Source: Clostridiales bacterium (lineage in GTDB: Bacteria > Bacillota_A > Clostridia > Christensenellales > Aristaeellaceae). Taken from it: DNA of 5,816 nt. Positions 1 through 5,816 of the stretch are shown here, in pieces. The stretch is from assembly GCA_012514855.1 (NCBI GenBank), contig JAAYZL010000593.1, positions 1-5,816 on the forward strand. Reading direction: 5' to 3'. Numbering within the stretch: the stretch's first letter is position 1; every line of letters starts with the position of its first letter. Under the pieces are notes generated by a model. That model was not told where the DNA came from. It saw nothing but the letters and a program-made list of their open reading frames with translations, and searched no databases. Made by a program: the position numbers and the translations under genes.

Positions 1-354
1 AACGCGCAGGTCTCCGAGATGCTCGGCATCAACACGGGCAGAACCTTCAACATCGCCTTCACGATCAGCATCGTATTCGCCGGCATCGCGGGCGCGATGC
101 TGACGCCGCTTTACTACGTCTATCCGAGCATCGGCTCTTCCTACAATATCTTCGCCGTCGTGGCGGTCGTCATGGGCGGCATGGGCAACATCAAGGGCGC
201 GCTGATCGGGGGCATCATGCTGGGCATCATCGAGTCGGTCGTCGGCGCGCTCGTCTCGACCGACCTCGGGCAGGCCGCGATCTTCGCGCTGTTTTTGATC
301 GTCGTGTACTTCAAGCCGCAGGGACTGTTCGGAAAGAAGGTGCGCGTGGGATGA
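1..354 (+). CDS. livH: Branched-chain amino-acid-type ABC transporter permease LivH, 3' end only
   Basis: This is the C-terminal 117 residues of an inner-membrane permease of the LivH (HAAT) family, open from the first base, so the start lies upstream. With LivM it would form the channel through which a substrate delivered by a periplasmic or lipid-anchored binding protein is moved. The fragment begins in the cytoplasmic coupling region (EMLGINTGRTFNIAF, residues 6-20; LivH proteins carry a similar 'LLGIN..R' stretch). It continues with hydrophobic segments at about 17-37, 49-60, 66-84 and 90-103. The family glycine-rich signature is present as VMGGMGNIKGALIGG (57-71), and the usual 'KPQGLFG' tail is at 105-111. 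The stop overlaps the next start as ATGA. Family assignment is secure; the transported compound cannot be read from the permease. Confidence 0.93.
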   Translation, partial: NAQVSEMLGINTGRTFNIAFTISIVFAGIAGAMLTPLYYVYPSIGSSYNIFAVVAVVMGGMGNIKGALIGGIMLGIIESVVGALVSTDLGQAAIFALFLIVVYFKPQGLFGKKVRVG

Positions 355-1352
355 AGCGGCTGTTCCGATCGCTGCGCTCAAGGCCGGTGGCCTGGGGCGG
401 CGGGCTTCTCATGCTGGGCGCGTTTTTGATCCTGCCGTCCGTGATCCGGTCGAACTACTGGACGTCGATTCTGGTATATTGCTTCTCGTTCGCGGCGCTC
501 GGCGTCGCGTGGAACATCATCGGCGGATACGGCGCGCAGATCTCCTGGTGCCACGCGTCGTTCGTCGCGATCGGCGCGTACACCGGCTACCTGATGTACC
601 TGGGGCTCGGCGTCTCGCCGTTCATCTCGATCTTCGTCGCGATGGCGATCTCCTACTGCCTGGCGACGCTGTGCGGCTACGGGACCTTCCGGCTGCGCGG
701 CTCGTACTTCTCGATCGCGACGATCGCGTTCGCCGAGGTCGTGCGCGTGCTGCTCCTGTACTTCAAGGGGTTCACCGGCGGCGCCGGCGGAAAGTTCATC
801 ACGTTCCGCGGCGAGACGTTCTGGGGGCTGACGTTCCGCAAGGACACGCCGTTTTACTACATCATGCTCGCGCTTCTGATCGTCGTGCTCTTCGTCTCGC
901 ACCGGATCAACCGCTCGAAGATCGGCTACTATCTCGGCGCGACGAAGGGCGACGAGGACGCCGCGCAGTCCCTGGGCATCCCGACGTTCAAGATCAAGCT
1001 GTACGCGTTCCAGATCAGCGCCATGATCACGACCGTGATCGGCATGTTCTTCGCGTTTTTCCTGACCTACATCGACCCGACGAGCGTCGGCAACCTCACG
1101 ATGTCGATCAAGATCGGCATCGTCGCGATCGTCGGCGGCATCGGCACGCTCTGGGGCCCGGTCATCGGCGCGTTCATCGTGATCCCGATCATCGAATTCG
1201 CGAGCATATTGCTGCAAAAGACCGGCGGCAGCCAGATACTCTACGGCCTGATCCTGATGATCATGGTGATCTTCTGCCCCGGCGGAATCGTCGGCCTGTG
1301 GCGCTCCCTGCGCGAGAAAATCCTGCCGAAAGGGAGGAAGACAGATGCGTGA
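351..1352 (+). CDS. livM: Branched-chain amino-acid-type ABC transporter permease LivM
   Basis: This is the second integral membrane permease of the importer, 333 residues and full length for LivM. A basic N-terminus (MKRLFRSLRSR) precedes a series of hydrophobic segments at about 13-33, 37-57, 66-86, 88-110, 117-138, 168-184, 216-240, 253-290 and 296-317. LivM hallmarks are visible. GGYGAQISWCHASFVAIGAY (58-77) matches the family 'GYaGQiSlGHaaF.giGAY' motif, with Trp-Cys where Leu-Gly is usual. IATIAFAEVVRVL (122-134) follows. The cytoplasmic coupling helix region is GATKGDEDAAQSLGI (196-210), and GGIGTLWGPVIGA (262-274) lies near the end. The ATG sits in an ATGA overlap with livH, and only a weak AAGAAGG (334-340) lies upstream, so translation is probably coupled to livH. 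An internal Met21 is possible as a start but would remove the basic N-terminus. Confidence 0.95.
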   Translation: MKRLFRSLRSRPVAWGGGLLMLGAFLILPSVIRSNYWTSILVYCFSFAALGVAWNIIGGYGAQISWCHASFVAIGAYTGYLMYLGLGVSPFISIFVAMAISYCLATLCGYGTFRLRGSYFSIATIAFAEVVRVLLLYFKGFTGGAGGKFITFRGETFWGLTFRKDTPFYYIMLALLIVVLFVSHRINRSKIGYYLGATKGDEDAAQSLGIPTFKIKLYAFQISAMITTVIGMFFAFFLTYIDPTSVGNLTMSIKIGIVAIVGGIGTLWGPVIGAFIVIPIIEFASILLQKTGGSQILYGLILMIMVIFCPGGIVGLWRSLREKILPKGRKTDA

Positions 1353-2070
1353 CATCCTTGAGGCGGCGGATATTTCGATCTCCTTCGGGGGAATCAGGGC
1401 CGTGCAGAGCGTGTCCTTCGCGATCGGCGAGCGCGAGATCCTCGGCCTGATCGGCCCGAACGGCTCCGGAAAGTCCACCTGCGTCAACCTGATCGCGGGC
1501 GTGTGCGAGCTGGACGCCGGCGAGATACGCTTCGACGGCAAAAAGCTCACCGACCGCGAGGGCGTCGTCGAGCGCGCGCGGCTCGGCATGGGCCGCACGT
1601 TCCAGACGCCGAAGCCGTTCGGCAATTACACGGTGTACGACAACGTGTTCACCGCGGCGCTGACGAAAAACGGCTTCGCGGCCGCGCGGGAAAAGACGGA
1701 GGCGGTGCTCTCGTTCATGCAGCTCTCCGAGCAGCGGGAATTTCTGAGCAGCAAGCTGCCCATCGAGAAGCGCAAGTGGCTCGACCTCGCGCGCGCGCTC
1801 GTGCTCGAGCCGAAGCTCATCATGATGGACGAGTGCATGGCGGGACTCAACCAGATCGAGATGGCGGAGAGCCTGAAGCTCGTCAGGAAGATCAACGAGC
1901 GCGGCATCGCGGTGCTGTTCATCGAGCACGTGATGCGCGCCGTCGTCGACATCTGCTCGCGCGTGATCGTGCTCAACGAGGGGCGCGTCCTCTGCGAGGG
2001 CGAGCCGCGCGAGGTGCTGCACCGGCAGGAGGTCATCGACGCCTATCTCGGAGGTGGCGCGCATGCTTAG
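1345..2070 (+). CDS. livG: ABC transporter ATP-binding protein LivG, with non-canonical signature motif
   Basis: This is a cytoplasmic ATPase of 241 residues that would pair with LivF and drive the LivHM channel. Walker A is GPNGSGKST (37-45), the Q-loop glutamine is Q87 in RTFQTPKPF, Walker B ends in MMDE with D162 and E163, the D-loop is MAGLN (165-169), and the switch histidine is H195 in FIEH. The 'RTFQ..KPF' stretch and the C-terminal YLGGG tail are typical of LivG. The ABC signature, normally LSGGQ or in LivG often LPYGQ, reads LPIEKRK (138-144), and the Walker B 'DEP' reads DEC. Some Liv-type ATPases known to me have a similar 'L..(A/E).RK' signature, so this is probably a subfamily trait and not damage. 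The start is supported by AGGGAGG at 1331-1337, 7 nt from the ATG. It overlaps livM by 8 bp. Confidence 0.94.
   Translation: MRDILEAADISISFGGIRAVQSVSFAIGEREILGLIGPNGSGKSTCVNLIAGVCELDAGEIRFDGKKLTDREGVVERARLGMGRTFQTPKPFGNYTVYDNVFTAALTKNGFAAAREKTEAVLSFMQLSEQREFLSSKLPIEKRKWLDLARALVLEPKLIMMDECMAGLNQIEMAESLKLVRKINERGIAVLFIEHVMRAVVDICSRVIVLNEGRVLCEGEPREVLHRQEVIDAYLGGGAHA
2050..2057 (+). promoter_or_regulatory. Ribosome binding site of livF, deciding its start
   Basis: GGAGGTGG inside the end of livG lies close upstream of ATG 2063 (8 nt after GGAGG). It overlaps the competing in-frame GTG at 2054, so that GTG is unlikely to be the real start. Confidence 0.75.
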
Positions 2071-2767
2071 CATTGAAAACGTCAGCGCGGCGTACGGCGA
2101 CCTGAAAGTGCTCTTCGGCGTGTCGCTTCACATCGACGACGGCGAGATCGTGTCGCTCGTCGGCTCGAACGGCGCCGGAAAGACGACGCTTCTGCAGATC
2201 GTCTCGGGCTTCGTGCCGATCTCCCGCGGCCGGGTCAGCTTCAACGGCGTCGACCTCTCGACGGTGAAGACCTGCGGCCGGGCCGACCTCGGGATCGCGC
2301 ACATCCCGCAGGGCCGCGGAATCCTGGGGACGCTCAGCGTCAAGGACAACCTCTACGTCGGCGCGTATTCGAAGAAGGCCCGGCCGAACCTGCCGGCGAA
2401 CCTCGAAAAGGTCTACGAGCTGTTCCCGATTTTGAAGGAGCGGGGCGAGCAGCTCGCCGGCTCGCTCAGCGGCGGCCAGCAGCAGATGCTCGCGATCGGC
2501 CGCGCGCTGATGCAGCAGCCGAAGCTCCTCATGCTCGACGAGCCGTCGCTCGGCCTCGCGCCCATCGTCGTCGAGGAGGTCTTCCGGGTGATCCGCGAGC
2601 TGTCGACCGAGGGGATCAGCATATTGATCGTCGAGCAGAACCTGTTCCAGGCGCTGTCCGTCTCGAACCGCGGGTACGTGCTCGAGACCGGAAGGGTCGT
2701 GATGGAGGGACCGGCCGGCGAGCTGATCGCCGACGAGAGGATCAAGGCCGCATACCTCGGAATCTGA
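2063..2767 (+). CDS. livF: ABC transporter ATP-binding protein LivF
   Basis: This is the second cytoplasmic ATPase of the importer, 234 residues from the chosen ATG. Walker A is GSNGAGKTT (34-42), the Q-loop is Q83 in HIPQGRGI, the signature is a perfect LSGGQQQ (135-141), and Walker B is LLMLDEP (155-161). The position of the switch histidine carries Q192 in IVEQN, which is normal for LivF. The ending AAYLGI is a LivF hallmark. I start at ATG 2063 because GGAGG (2050-2054) lies 8 nt upstream. A GTG at 2054 is in frame, but it would sit on that ribosome binding site and add only Met-Ala-Arg. The gene overlaps livG by 8 bp. Its intact signature complements the odd one in LivG. Confidence 0.95.
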   Translation: MLSIENVSAAYGDLKVLFGVSLHIDDGEIVSLVGSNGAGKTTLLQIVSGFVPISRGRVSFNGVDLSTVKTCGRADLGIAHIPQGRGILGTLSVKDNLYVGAYSKKARPNLPANLEKVYELFPILKERGEQLAGSLSGGQQQMLAIGRALMQQPKLLMLDEPSLGLAPIVVEEVFRVIRELSTEGISILIVEQNLFQALSVSNRGYVLETGRVVMEGPAGELIADERIKAAYLGI

Positions 2768-2793
2768 CGAAATCAAACTCTGGAGGAATCGCA
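2768..2793 (+). promoter_or_regulatory. livF-transketolase gap with ribosome binding site deciding a GTG start
   Basis: This 26-bp spacer is the longest non-coding stretch in the window. It contains GGAGG at 2782-2786, 7 nt before GTG 2794. The next in-frame ATG (2806) would be 19 nt away, too far. The spacer is relatively A-rich, but I see no -10/-35 pair and no hairpin with a T-run, so transcription from the liv genes probably reads through into the enzyme genes. Confidence 0.7.
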
Positions 2794-3663
2794 GTGAAAG
2801 ATACAATGCAAATGCTGGAGGGGATGCGGAGGCTCGCCGCGGACATCCGCATCGAGACGATCAAGGCCATCGCGTGCGCCGGGTTCGGGCACATCGGCGG
2901 CTCGGCGTCGATCGCGGACGTGCTGGCGGTGCTCTACGGCGGGGTCATGTCGATCGACCCGAAGAACCCGGACTGGGAGGAGCGCGACTGGTTTGTGCTC
3001 TCGAAGGGCCACAGCGGCCCGGCGCTGTACGCGGCGCTCGCGCTGAAGGGCTATTTCCCGATGGAGTGGCTGAAGACCTTGAACGGGCCCGGCACGCTAC
3101 TCCCGAGCCACGCGGACCGCACGAGGACGCCCGGCGTCGACATGACGACCGGCTCGCTCGGGCAGGGCATTTCCTCGGCGGTCGGCATCGCGCTGGCGAA
3201 CCGGATCAAGGGGAAGGACAGCTATACGTTCGCGATCGTCGGCGACGGCGAGTGCAACGAGGGGCAGGTCTGGGAGGCCGCCGAGGCCGCGAACCACCTG
3301 AAGCTCGATCATTTTATCGCCTTCGTCGACTGGAACAAGAAGCAGCTCGACGGCCGGCTCGAGCAGATTCTGGAGCCCAACGACCTCGCAAAGAAGTTCG
3401 AGGCGTTCGGCTTCGACGTGCAGACCGTCCGCGGCGACGACGTCGGGGAGATCTACCGCGCGATCGCTCGCGCGAAGGCGGTTCAGGGCAAGCCGCACTG
3501 CATCGTGCTCGACACGTGGAAGGGCCTGGGCGTGTCGTTCGCGGAGAACGTCGAGTTCAACCACTATCTGGTGATCGACCAAAAGATGCGCGACGAGGGC
3601 GTCCGAGAGGTGGAGCGCAGATACGCCGAGGGATTGCGTCCGGGAGGTGAGCTGACATGGTGA
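2794..3663 (+). CDS. Split transketolase, N-terminal (TPP-binding) subunit
   Basis: This 289-residue protein is the thiamine-diphosphate-binding half of a two-gene transketolase. Enzymes of this family move a two-carbon ketol unit from a ketose to an aldose in the cytoplasm and need Mg2+. Visible residues, compared with yeast or E. coli transketolase, are: H33 in GHIGGS (usually GHPGGS), H73 in SKGHS, H106 in PSHAD, the TTGSLGQG turn (118-125), and the TPP/metal motif GDGE (150-153) with N181 in DWNKKQ. The end of the domain is KGLGVSFAEN (243-252). H257, the equivalent of the catalytic histidine near 261-263 in one-chain enzymes, is kept, but in NHY where split enzymes usually have WHG. GTG is the start because of its ribosome binding site. 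The gene overlaps the C-terminal subunit gene by 7 bp, and both are needed for an active site at the subunit interface. Confidence 0.92.
   Translation: MKDTMQMLEGMRRLAADIRIETIKAIACAGFGHIGGSASIADVLAVLYGGVMSIDPKNPDWEERDWFVLSKGHSGPALYAALALKGYFPMEWLKTLNGPGTLLPSHADRTRTPGVDMTTGSLGQGISSAVGIALANRIKGKDSYTFAIVGDGECNEGQVWEAAEAANHLKLDHFIAFVDWNKKQLDGRLEQILEPNDLAKKFEAFGFDVQTVRGDDVGEIYRAIARAKAVQGKPHCIVLDTWKGLGVSFAENVEFNHYLVIDQKMRDEGVREVERRYAEGLRPGGELTW
3643..3650 (+). promoter_or_regulatory. Full-length Shine-Dalgarno of the transketolase C-terminal subunit gene
   Basis: GGAGGTGA is an exact 8-base complement of the usual 16S rRNA 3' end (UCACCUCC). It is placed 6 nt before ATG 3657 and lies inside the coding end of the N-terminal subunit gene. 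It supports strong, coupled synthesis of the two partner subunits. Confidence 0.75.
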
Positions 3664-4634
3664 GGCTGTACGACGAATTCAGGCTGGACGAGCGCGAGAT
3701 GCGCGGCTACTACGGCGAAGCGCTGGTCGAGGCGGGCCGCAGGGACCCCCGCGTCGTCTCGATCAACTGCGACCTGAGCTCCTCCTGCGGAACGACCGGC
3801 TTCGCGAAGGAGTTTCCGGGGCGCTCGTTCAACATGGGCATTCAGGAGGCGAACGCGTGCTGCATGGCCGCGGGGATGTCGGCGGCCGGGCTCGTGCCGT
3901 TCTTCCACTCGTTCGCGATCTTCTCGTCGCGGCGCATCTGCGACCAGCTCTTCATGTCCTGCGCGTACGCGAAGCTGAACGTGCGGATCATCGGCTGCGA
4001 CCCCGGCGTCAGCGCGACCTACAACGGCGGCACGCACATGTCGTTCGAGGACATCGGAATCCTGCGCACGTTCCCCGGCGTGACGATTCTGGAGCCGACG
4101 GACGCCGTGATGATGAAGAGCCTCGTCGCACAGATGGCGGAGAGCTACGGCGTGTTCTACATGCGCTCGGTGCGCAAGAACGCGGAGCGCATCTACCGGC
4201 CGGAGTCGGAATTCAGGATCGGCGAGGCGGCGCTTTTGCGCGAGGGCTCGGACGTGTCGATCATCGCCGGCGGCGTGACGGTCATCGAGGCGCTGAAGGC
4301 CGCCGACATGCTCGCCCAGGAGGGCGTTTCCGCGCGCGTCGTCGACATGTTCACCCTCAAGCCGCTCGACGAGAAGTGCGTGCTCGAGTGCGCGCGGCTG
4401 ACGGGCGCGATCGTCACCGCGGAAAACCACCAGGTCAAGGGCGGGCTCGGGAGCGCCGTCGCGGAGGTGCTCGCCGAAAACCTTCCCACGCCGATGGAGC
4501 GCGTCGGCGTGAAGGACGAGTTCGGCGAGGTCGGGCTGCAGGACTACCTGAAGGAGCGCTTCCGGATCACCGCGCCCCACATCGCGGCGGCGGCGCGCCG
4601 GGCCATCGACAGAAAGCACAGCGCACGGCTGTAA
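3657..4634 (+). CDS. Split transketolase, C-terminal (pyrimidine-binding) subunit
   Basis: This 325-residue partner of the preceding gene has a transketolase pyrimidine-binding domain (about 14-175) and a C-terminal transketolase domain (about 190-320). The glutamate that activates the TPP aminopyrimidine is E64 in NMGIQEAN. The family stretch FAIFSSRRICDQ (86-97) and the domain end AENHQVKGGLGSAVAEVL (255-272) are clear. R16 and S43 match the yeast phosphate-contacting R359 and S386. Other sugar-site residues differ. Where split transketolases usually have a HAGLTVGEDGATHQ-type loop, this one reads DPGVSATYNGGTHM (115-128). The phosphate-contacting His becomes D115, the Asp that contacts the sugar hydroxyls becomes N123, and the Gln after TH becomes M128. 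These alignments are made by eye. The donor and acceptor sugars are therefore uncertain; DXP synthase is unlikely because that enzyme is one chain with different motifs. Confidence 0.91.
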   Translation: MVRLYDEFRLDEREMRGYYGEALVEAGRRDPRVVSINCDLSSSCGTTGFAKEFPGRSFNMGIQEANACCMAAGMSAAGLVPFFHSFAIFSSRRICDQLFMSCAYAKLNVRIIGCDPGVSATYNGGTHMSFEDIGILRTFPGVTILEPTDAVMMKSLVAQMAESYGVFYMRSVRKNAERIYRPESEFRIGEAALLREGSDVSIIAGGVTVIEALKAADMLAQEGVSARVVDMFTLKPLDEKCVLECARLTGAIVTAENHQVKGGLGSAVAEVLAENLPTPMERVGVKDEFGEVGLQDYLKERFRITAPHIAAAARRAIDRKHSARL

Positions 4635-4635
4635 C

Positions 4636-4644
4636 GAGGAGGAG
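4636..4644 (+). promoter_or_regulatory. Ribosome binding site of the aldehyde dehydrogenase gene
   Basis: GAGGAGGAG, whose GGAGG core at 4638-4642 is 7 nt before ATG 4650, lies in the 15-bp spacer after the transketolase stop. No terminator or promoter is visible in this spacer, so the gene appears co-transcribed. Confidence 0.7.
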
Positions 4645-4649
4645 CGGCA

Positions 4650-5816
4650 ATGAGCAACCTGAGAAAGAAATACTGTGTCAACGGCGAGTGGAGGGATTCG
4701 AAGACCGGGAAGTGGATGCCCGTGACCGATTCGAGCACGGGCGAAATCATCGCGGAGGTGCCCTGCTGCACGGCTAACGAGGTCGGGGAGGCCATCGCCT
4801 CCGCGGACGCGGCGTTCAAGGATTGGTCGCTGATGTCTTTGAGCATGCGCGCGCAGATGATGTTCAAGTGGCGAAACGTGCTCAACCGGCACGTGGACGA
4901 GCTCACGCATTTGTGCGCGCAGGAGCTCGGCAAGAACCTCGACGAGGCGCGCGGCGACGTGTTGAAGGCGGTCGAGCCGACGGAGCTCGCGTGCGCGCTG
5001 CCGTACCTCACGCAGGGCGCGGCGTCGATGCAGGTGACGACGGGCTTCGACACCGCGACTTACCGGGTGCCTCTGGGCGTGATCGCGGGCATCGTGCCGT
5101 TCAACTTCCCGGCGATGATCCCGTGGGGATGGATGGTTCCTCTGGCGATCGCGACGGGCAACACGGTCGTCCTGAAGGCCGCGAGCGCGACGCCCCTGAC
5201 CGCGATGCGCATCCTCGAGCTGTTCTACGAGGAGGCGGGCTTCCCGAAGGGCGTCGTGAACCTCGTGACCTGCTCGCGGAAGGAGAGCGAGCTGCTGCTG
5301 ACCGACCCGCGGATCAAGGCCGTGACGTTCGTGGGCTCGACCGACGTCGGAAAGCACATCTACTCGGTCGCGGCGGCGCACGGAAAGCGCGTGCAGGCGC
5401 AGTGCGAGGCGAAGAACCACGCGCTGGTGCTGGACGACTGCGATCTGGAGAGCACGGTCAACGCCATCGTCAACTCGACCTACGGCTGCGCCGGCATGCG
5501 CTGCATGGCGCTGCCCGCGATCTGCGTGCAGGAGACCATCGCGGACGAATTCGTGAAGCTGCTCAAGGAAAAGGCCGGGAAGATGGTCGTCGGCTGCGCG
5601 TACCATCCCGGCACGAAGCTCGGGCCGCTGGTGACCGCCGAGCACAAGCAGTTCGTCTGCGACTGGATCCAGAAGGGCGTCGACGAGGGCGCGGAGCTCG
5701 TGCTCGACGGCCGCGACATCGTCGTTCCGGGATATGAGGGCGGGTTCTTCGTCGGCCCGACGATCTTCGACCATGTGACGGGTGAAATGTCCGTCGGCGA
5801 CCGCGAGATCTTCGGC
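4650..5816 (+). CDS. mmsA: Aldehyde dehydrogenase of the CoA-acylating methylmalonate semialdehyde type (MmsA/IolA-like), 3' end missing
   Basis: The first 389 residues of a protein expected to be near 490 are present; the frame is still open at the window edge. Known relatives oxidise malonate or methylmalonate semialdehyde to acetyl-CoA or propionyl-CoA with NAD+ and CoA, in valine or inositol breakdown. Family marks are YRVPLGVIAGIVPFNFPAMIP (from Y138; N152 would be the oxyanion residue), VGSTDVGKHIY (228-238), KRVQ...EAKNH (246-257), the catalytic C285 in AGMRCMA, IADEFVKLL (297-305), LGPLVT (324-329) and FVGPTIFDHVTGEM (367-380). The usual ALDH general-base glutamate is replaced by Q251, as expected for enzymes that release the acyl group to CoA. 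The NAD-ribose motif, usually KPSE, reads KAAS (176-179), and the segment before ATGN seems one residue longer than usual. Family is firm; the actual aldehyde is not, and a different semialdehyde or a sulfonated aldehyde is possible. Confidence 0.88.
   Translation, partial: MSNLRKKYCVNGEWRDSKTGKWMPVTDSSTGEIIAEVPCCTANEVGEAIASADAAFKDWSLMSLSMRAQMMFKWRNVLNRHVDELTHLCAQELGKNLDEARGDVLKAVEPTELACALPYLTQGAASMQVTTGFDTATYRVPLGVIAGIVPFNFPAMIPWGWMVPLAIATGNTVVLKAASATPLTAMRILELFYEEAGFPKGVVNLVTCSRKESELLLTDPRIKAVTFVGSTDVGKHIYSVAAAHGKRVQAQCEAKNHALVLDDCDLESTVNAIVNSTYGCAGMRCMALPAICVQETIADEFVKLLKEKAGKMVVGCAYHPGTKLGPLVTAEHKQFVCDWIQKGVDEGAELVLDGRDIVVPGYEGGFFVGPTIFDHVTGEMSVGDREIFG

Noticed and set aside
479..1450. 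A 323-codon plus-strand open frame inside livM in another frame
   Set aside because: The translation is an Arg/His/Asp-rich shadow, while the livM frame gives a coherent membrane protein.
378..1625. A 415-codon minus-strand open frame opposite livM and livG
   Set aside because: It has the same shadow composition (Arg/Asp/His-rich), no motif, and complete overlap with two well-supported transporter genes.
2054..2062. GTG at 2054 as the livF start
   Set aside because: It overlaps the ribosome binding site and would add only three residues without homology; ATG 2063 has ideal spacing.
1345..2070. LivG as an inactive ATPase because LSGGQ is missing
   Set aside because: Walker A, Q-loop, Walker B Asp-Glu and switch His are all intact, and similar signature variants occur in other Liv-type ATPases.
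2806..2808. ATG at 2806 as the start of the transketolase N-terminal subunit
   Set aside because: It is 19 nt from the only ribosome binding site, whereas GTG 2794 is 7 nt from it.
2794..4634. The two transketolase genes as a single gene broken by a frameshift
   Set aside because: Each half has its own ribosome binding site and start and a natural domain boundary; two-gene transketolases are an established family, so this is a true split.
3564..5774. A very long open frame on the minus strand (about 736 codons) opposite the transketolase C-subunit and dehydrogenase genes
   Set aside because: It lies entirely antisense to two genes with clear family motifs, its translation is dominated by Arg, Asp, His, Glu, Ala and Val with no recognisable domain, and GC-rich third positions commonly create such frames.

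Overview
The window is a dense, single-direction stretch of bacterial catabolic DNA. It is GC-rich, with G or C favoured at third codon positions. Seven plus-strand genes fill it with almost no non-coding sequence. Shine-Dalgarno sequences are strong (GGAGG, once the full GGAGGTGA) and one start is GTG. This would fit a high-GC anaerobe of the Clostridia or Synergistetes type, but that is a guess from gene content and style; nothing here proves the taxon.

Region 1 (1-2767) is a branched-chain amino-acid-type (LivHMGF / HAAT) ABC importer without its binding protein. It holds the 3' end of the permease LivH, the complete second permease LivM, and the two ATPases LivG and LivF. Each adjacent pair overlaps by 4-8 bp. 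The substrate-binding protein presumably lies upstream, outside the window.

Region 2 (2794-4634) is a transketolase split into two genes, an N-terminal TPP-binding subunit and a C-terminal pyrimidine-binding subunit. They overlap by 7 bp. The cofactor machinery is intact, but several residues that normally grip the sugar phosphate differ, so this may not be a housekeeping pentose-phosphate enzyme.

Region 3 (4650-5816, cut by the window edge) is an aldehyde dehydrogenase most like the CoA-acylating methylmalonate/malonate semialdehyde dehydrogenases (MmsA/IolA). It has unusual residues at the NAD-ribose position.

The largest gap is 26 bp and no promoter or terminator is visible, so all seven genes look like one transcript. 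The simplest reading is an uptake-plus-breakdown operon. A Liv-type importer brings in a small polar compound. A TPP-dependent two-carbon transfer acts on it or on a derived ketose. An aldehyde product is then oxidised to an acyl-CoA. This functional link is inferred from gene order; the substrate is unknown. No RNA genes, mobile elements, CRISPR arrays or long repeats were seen.
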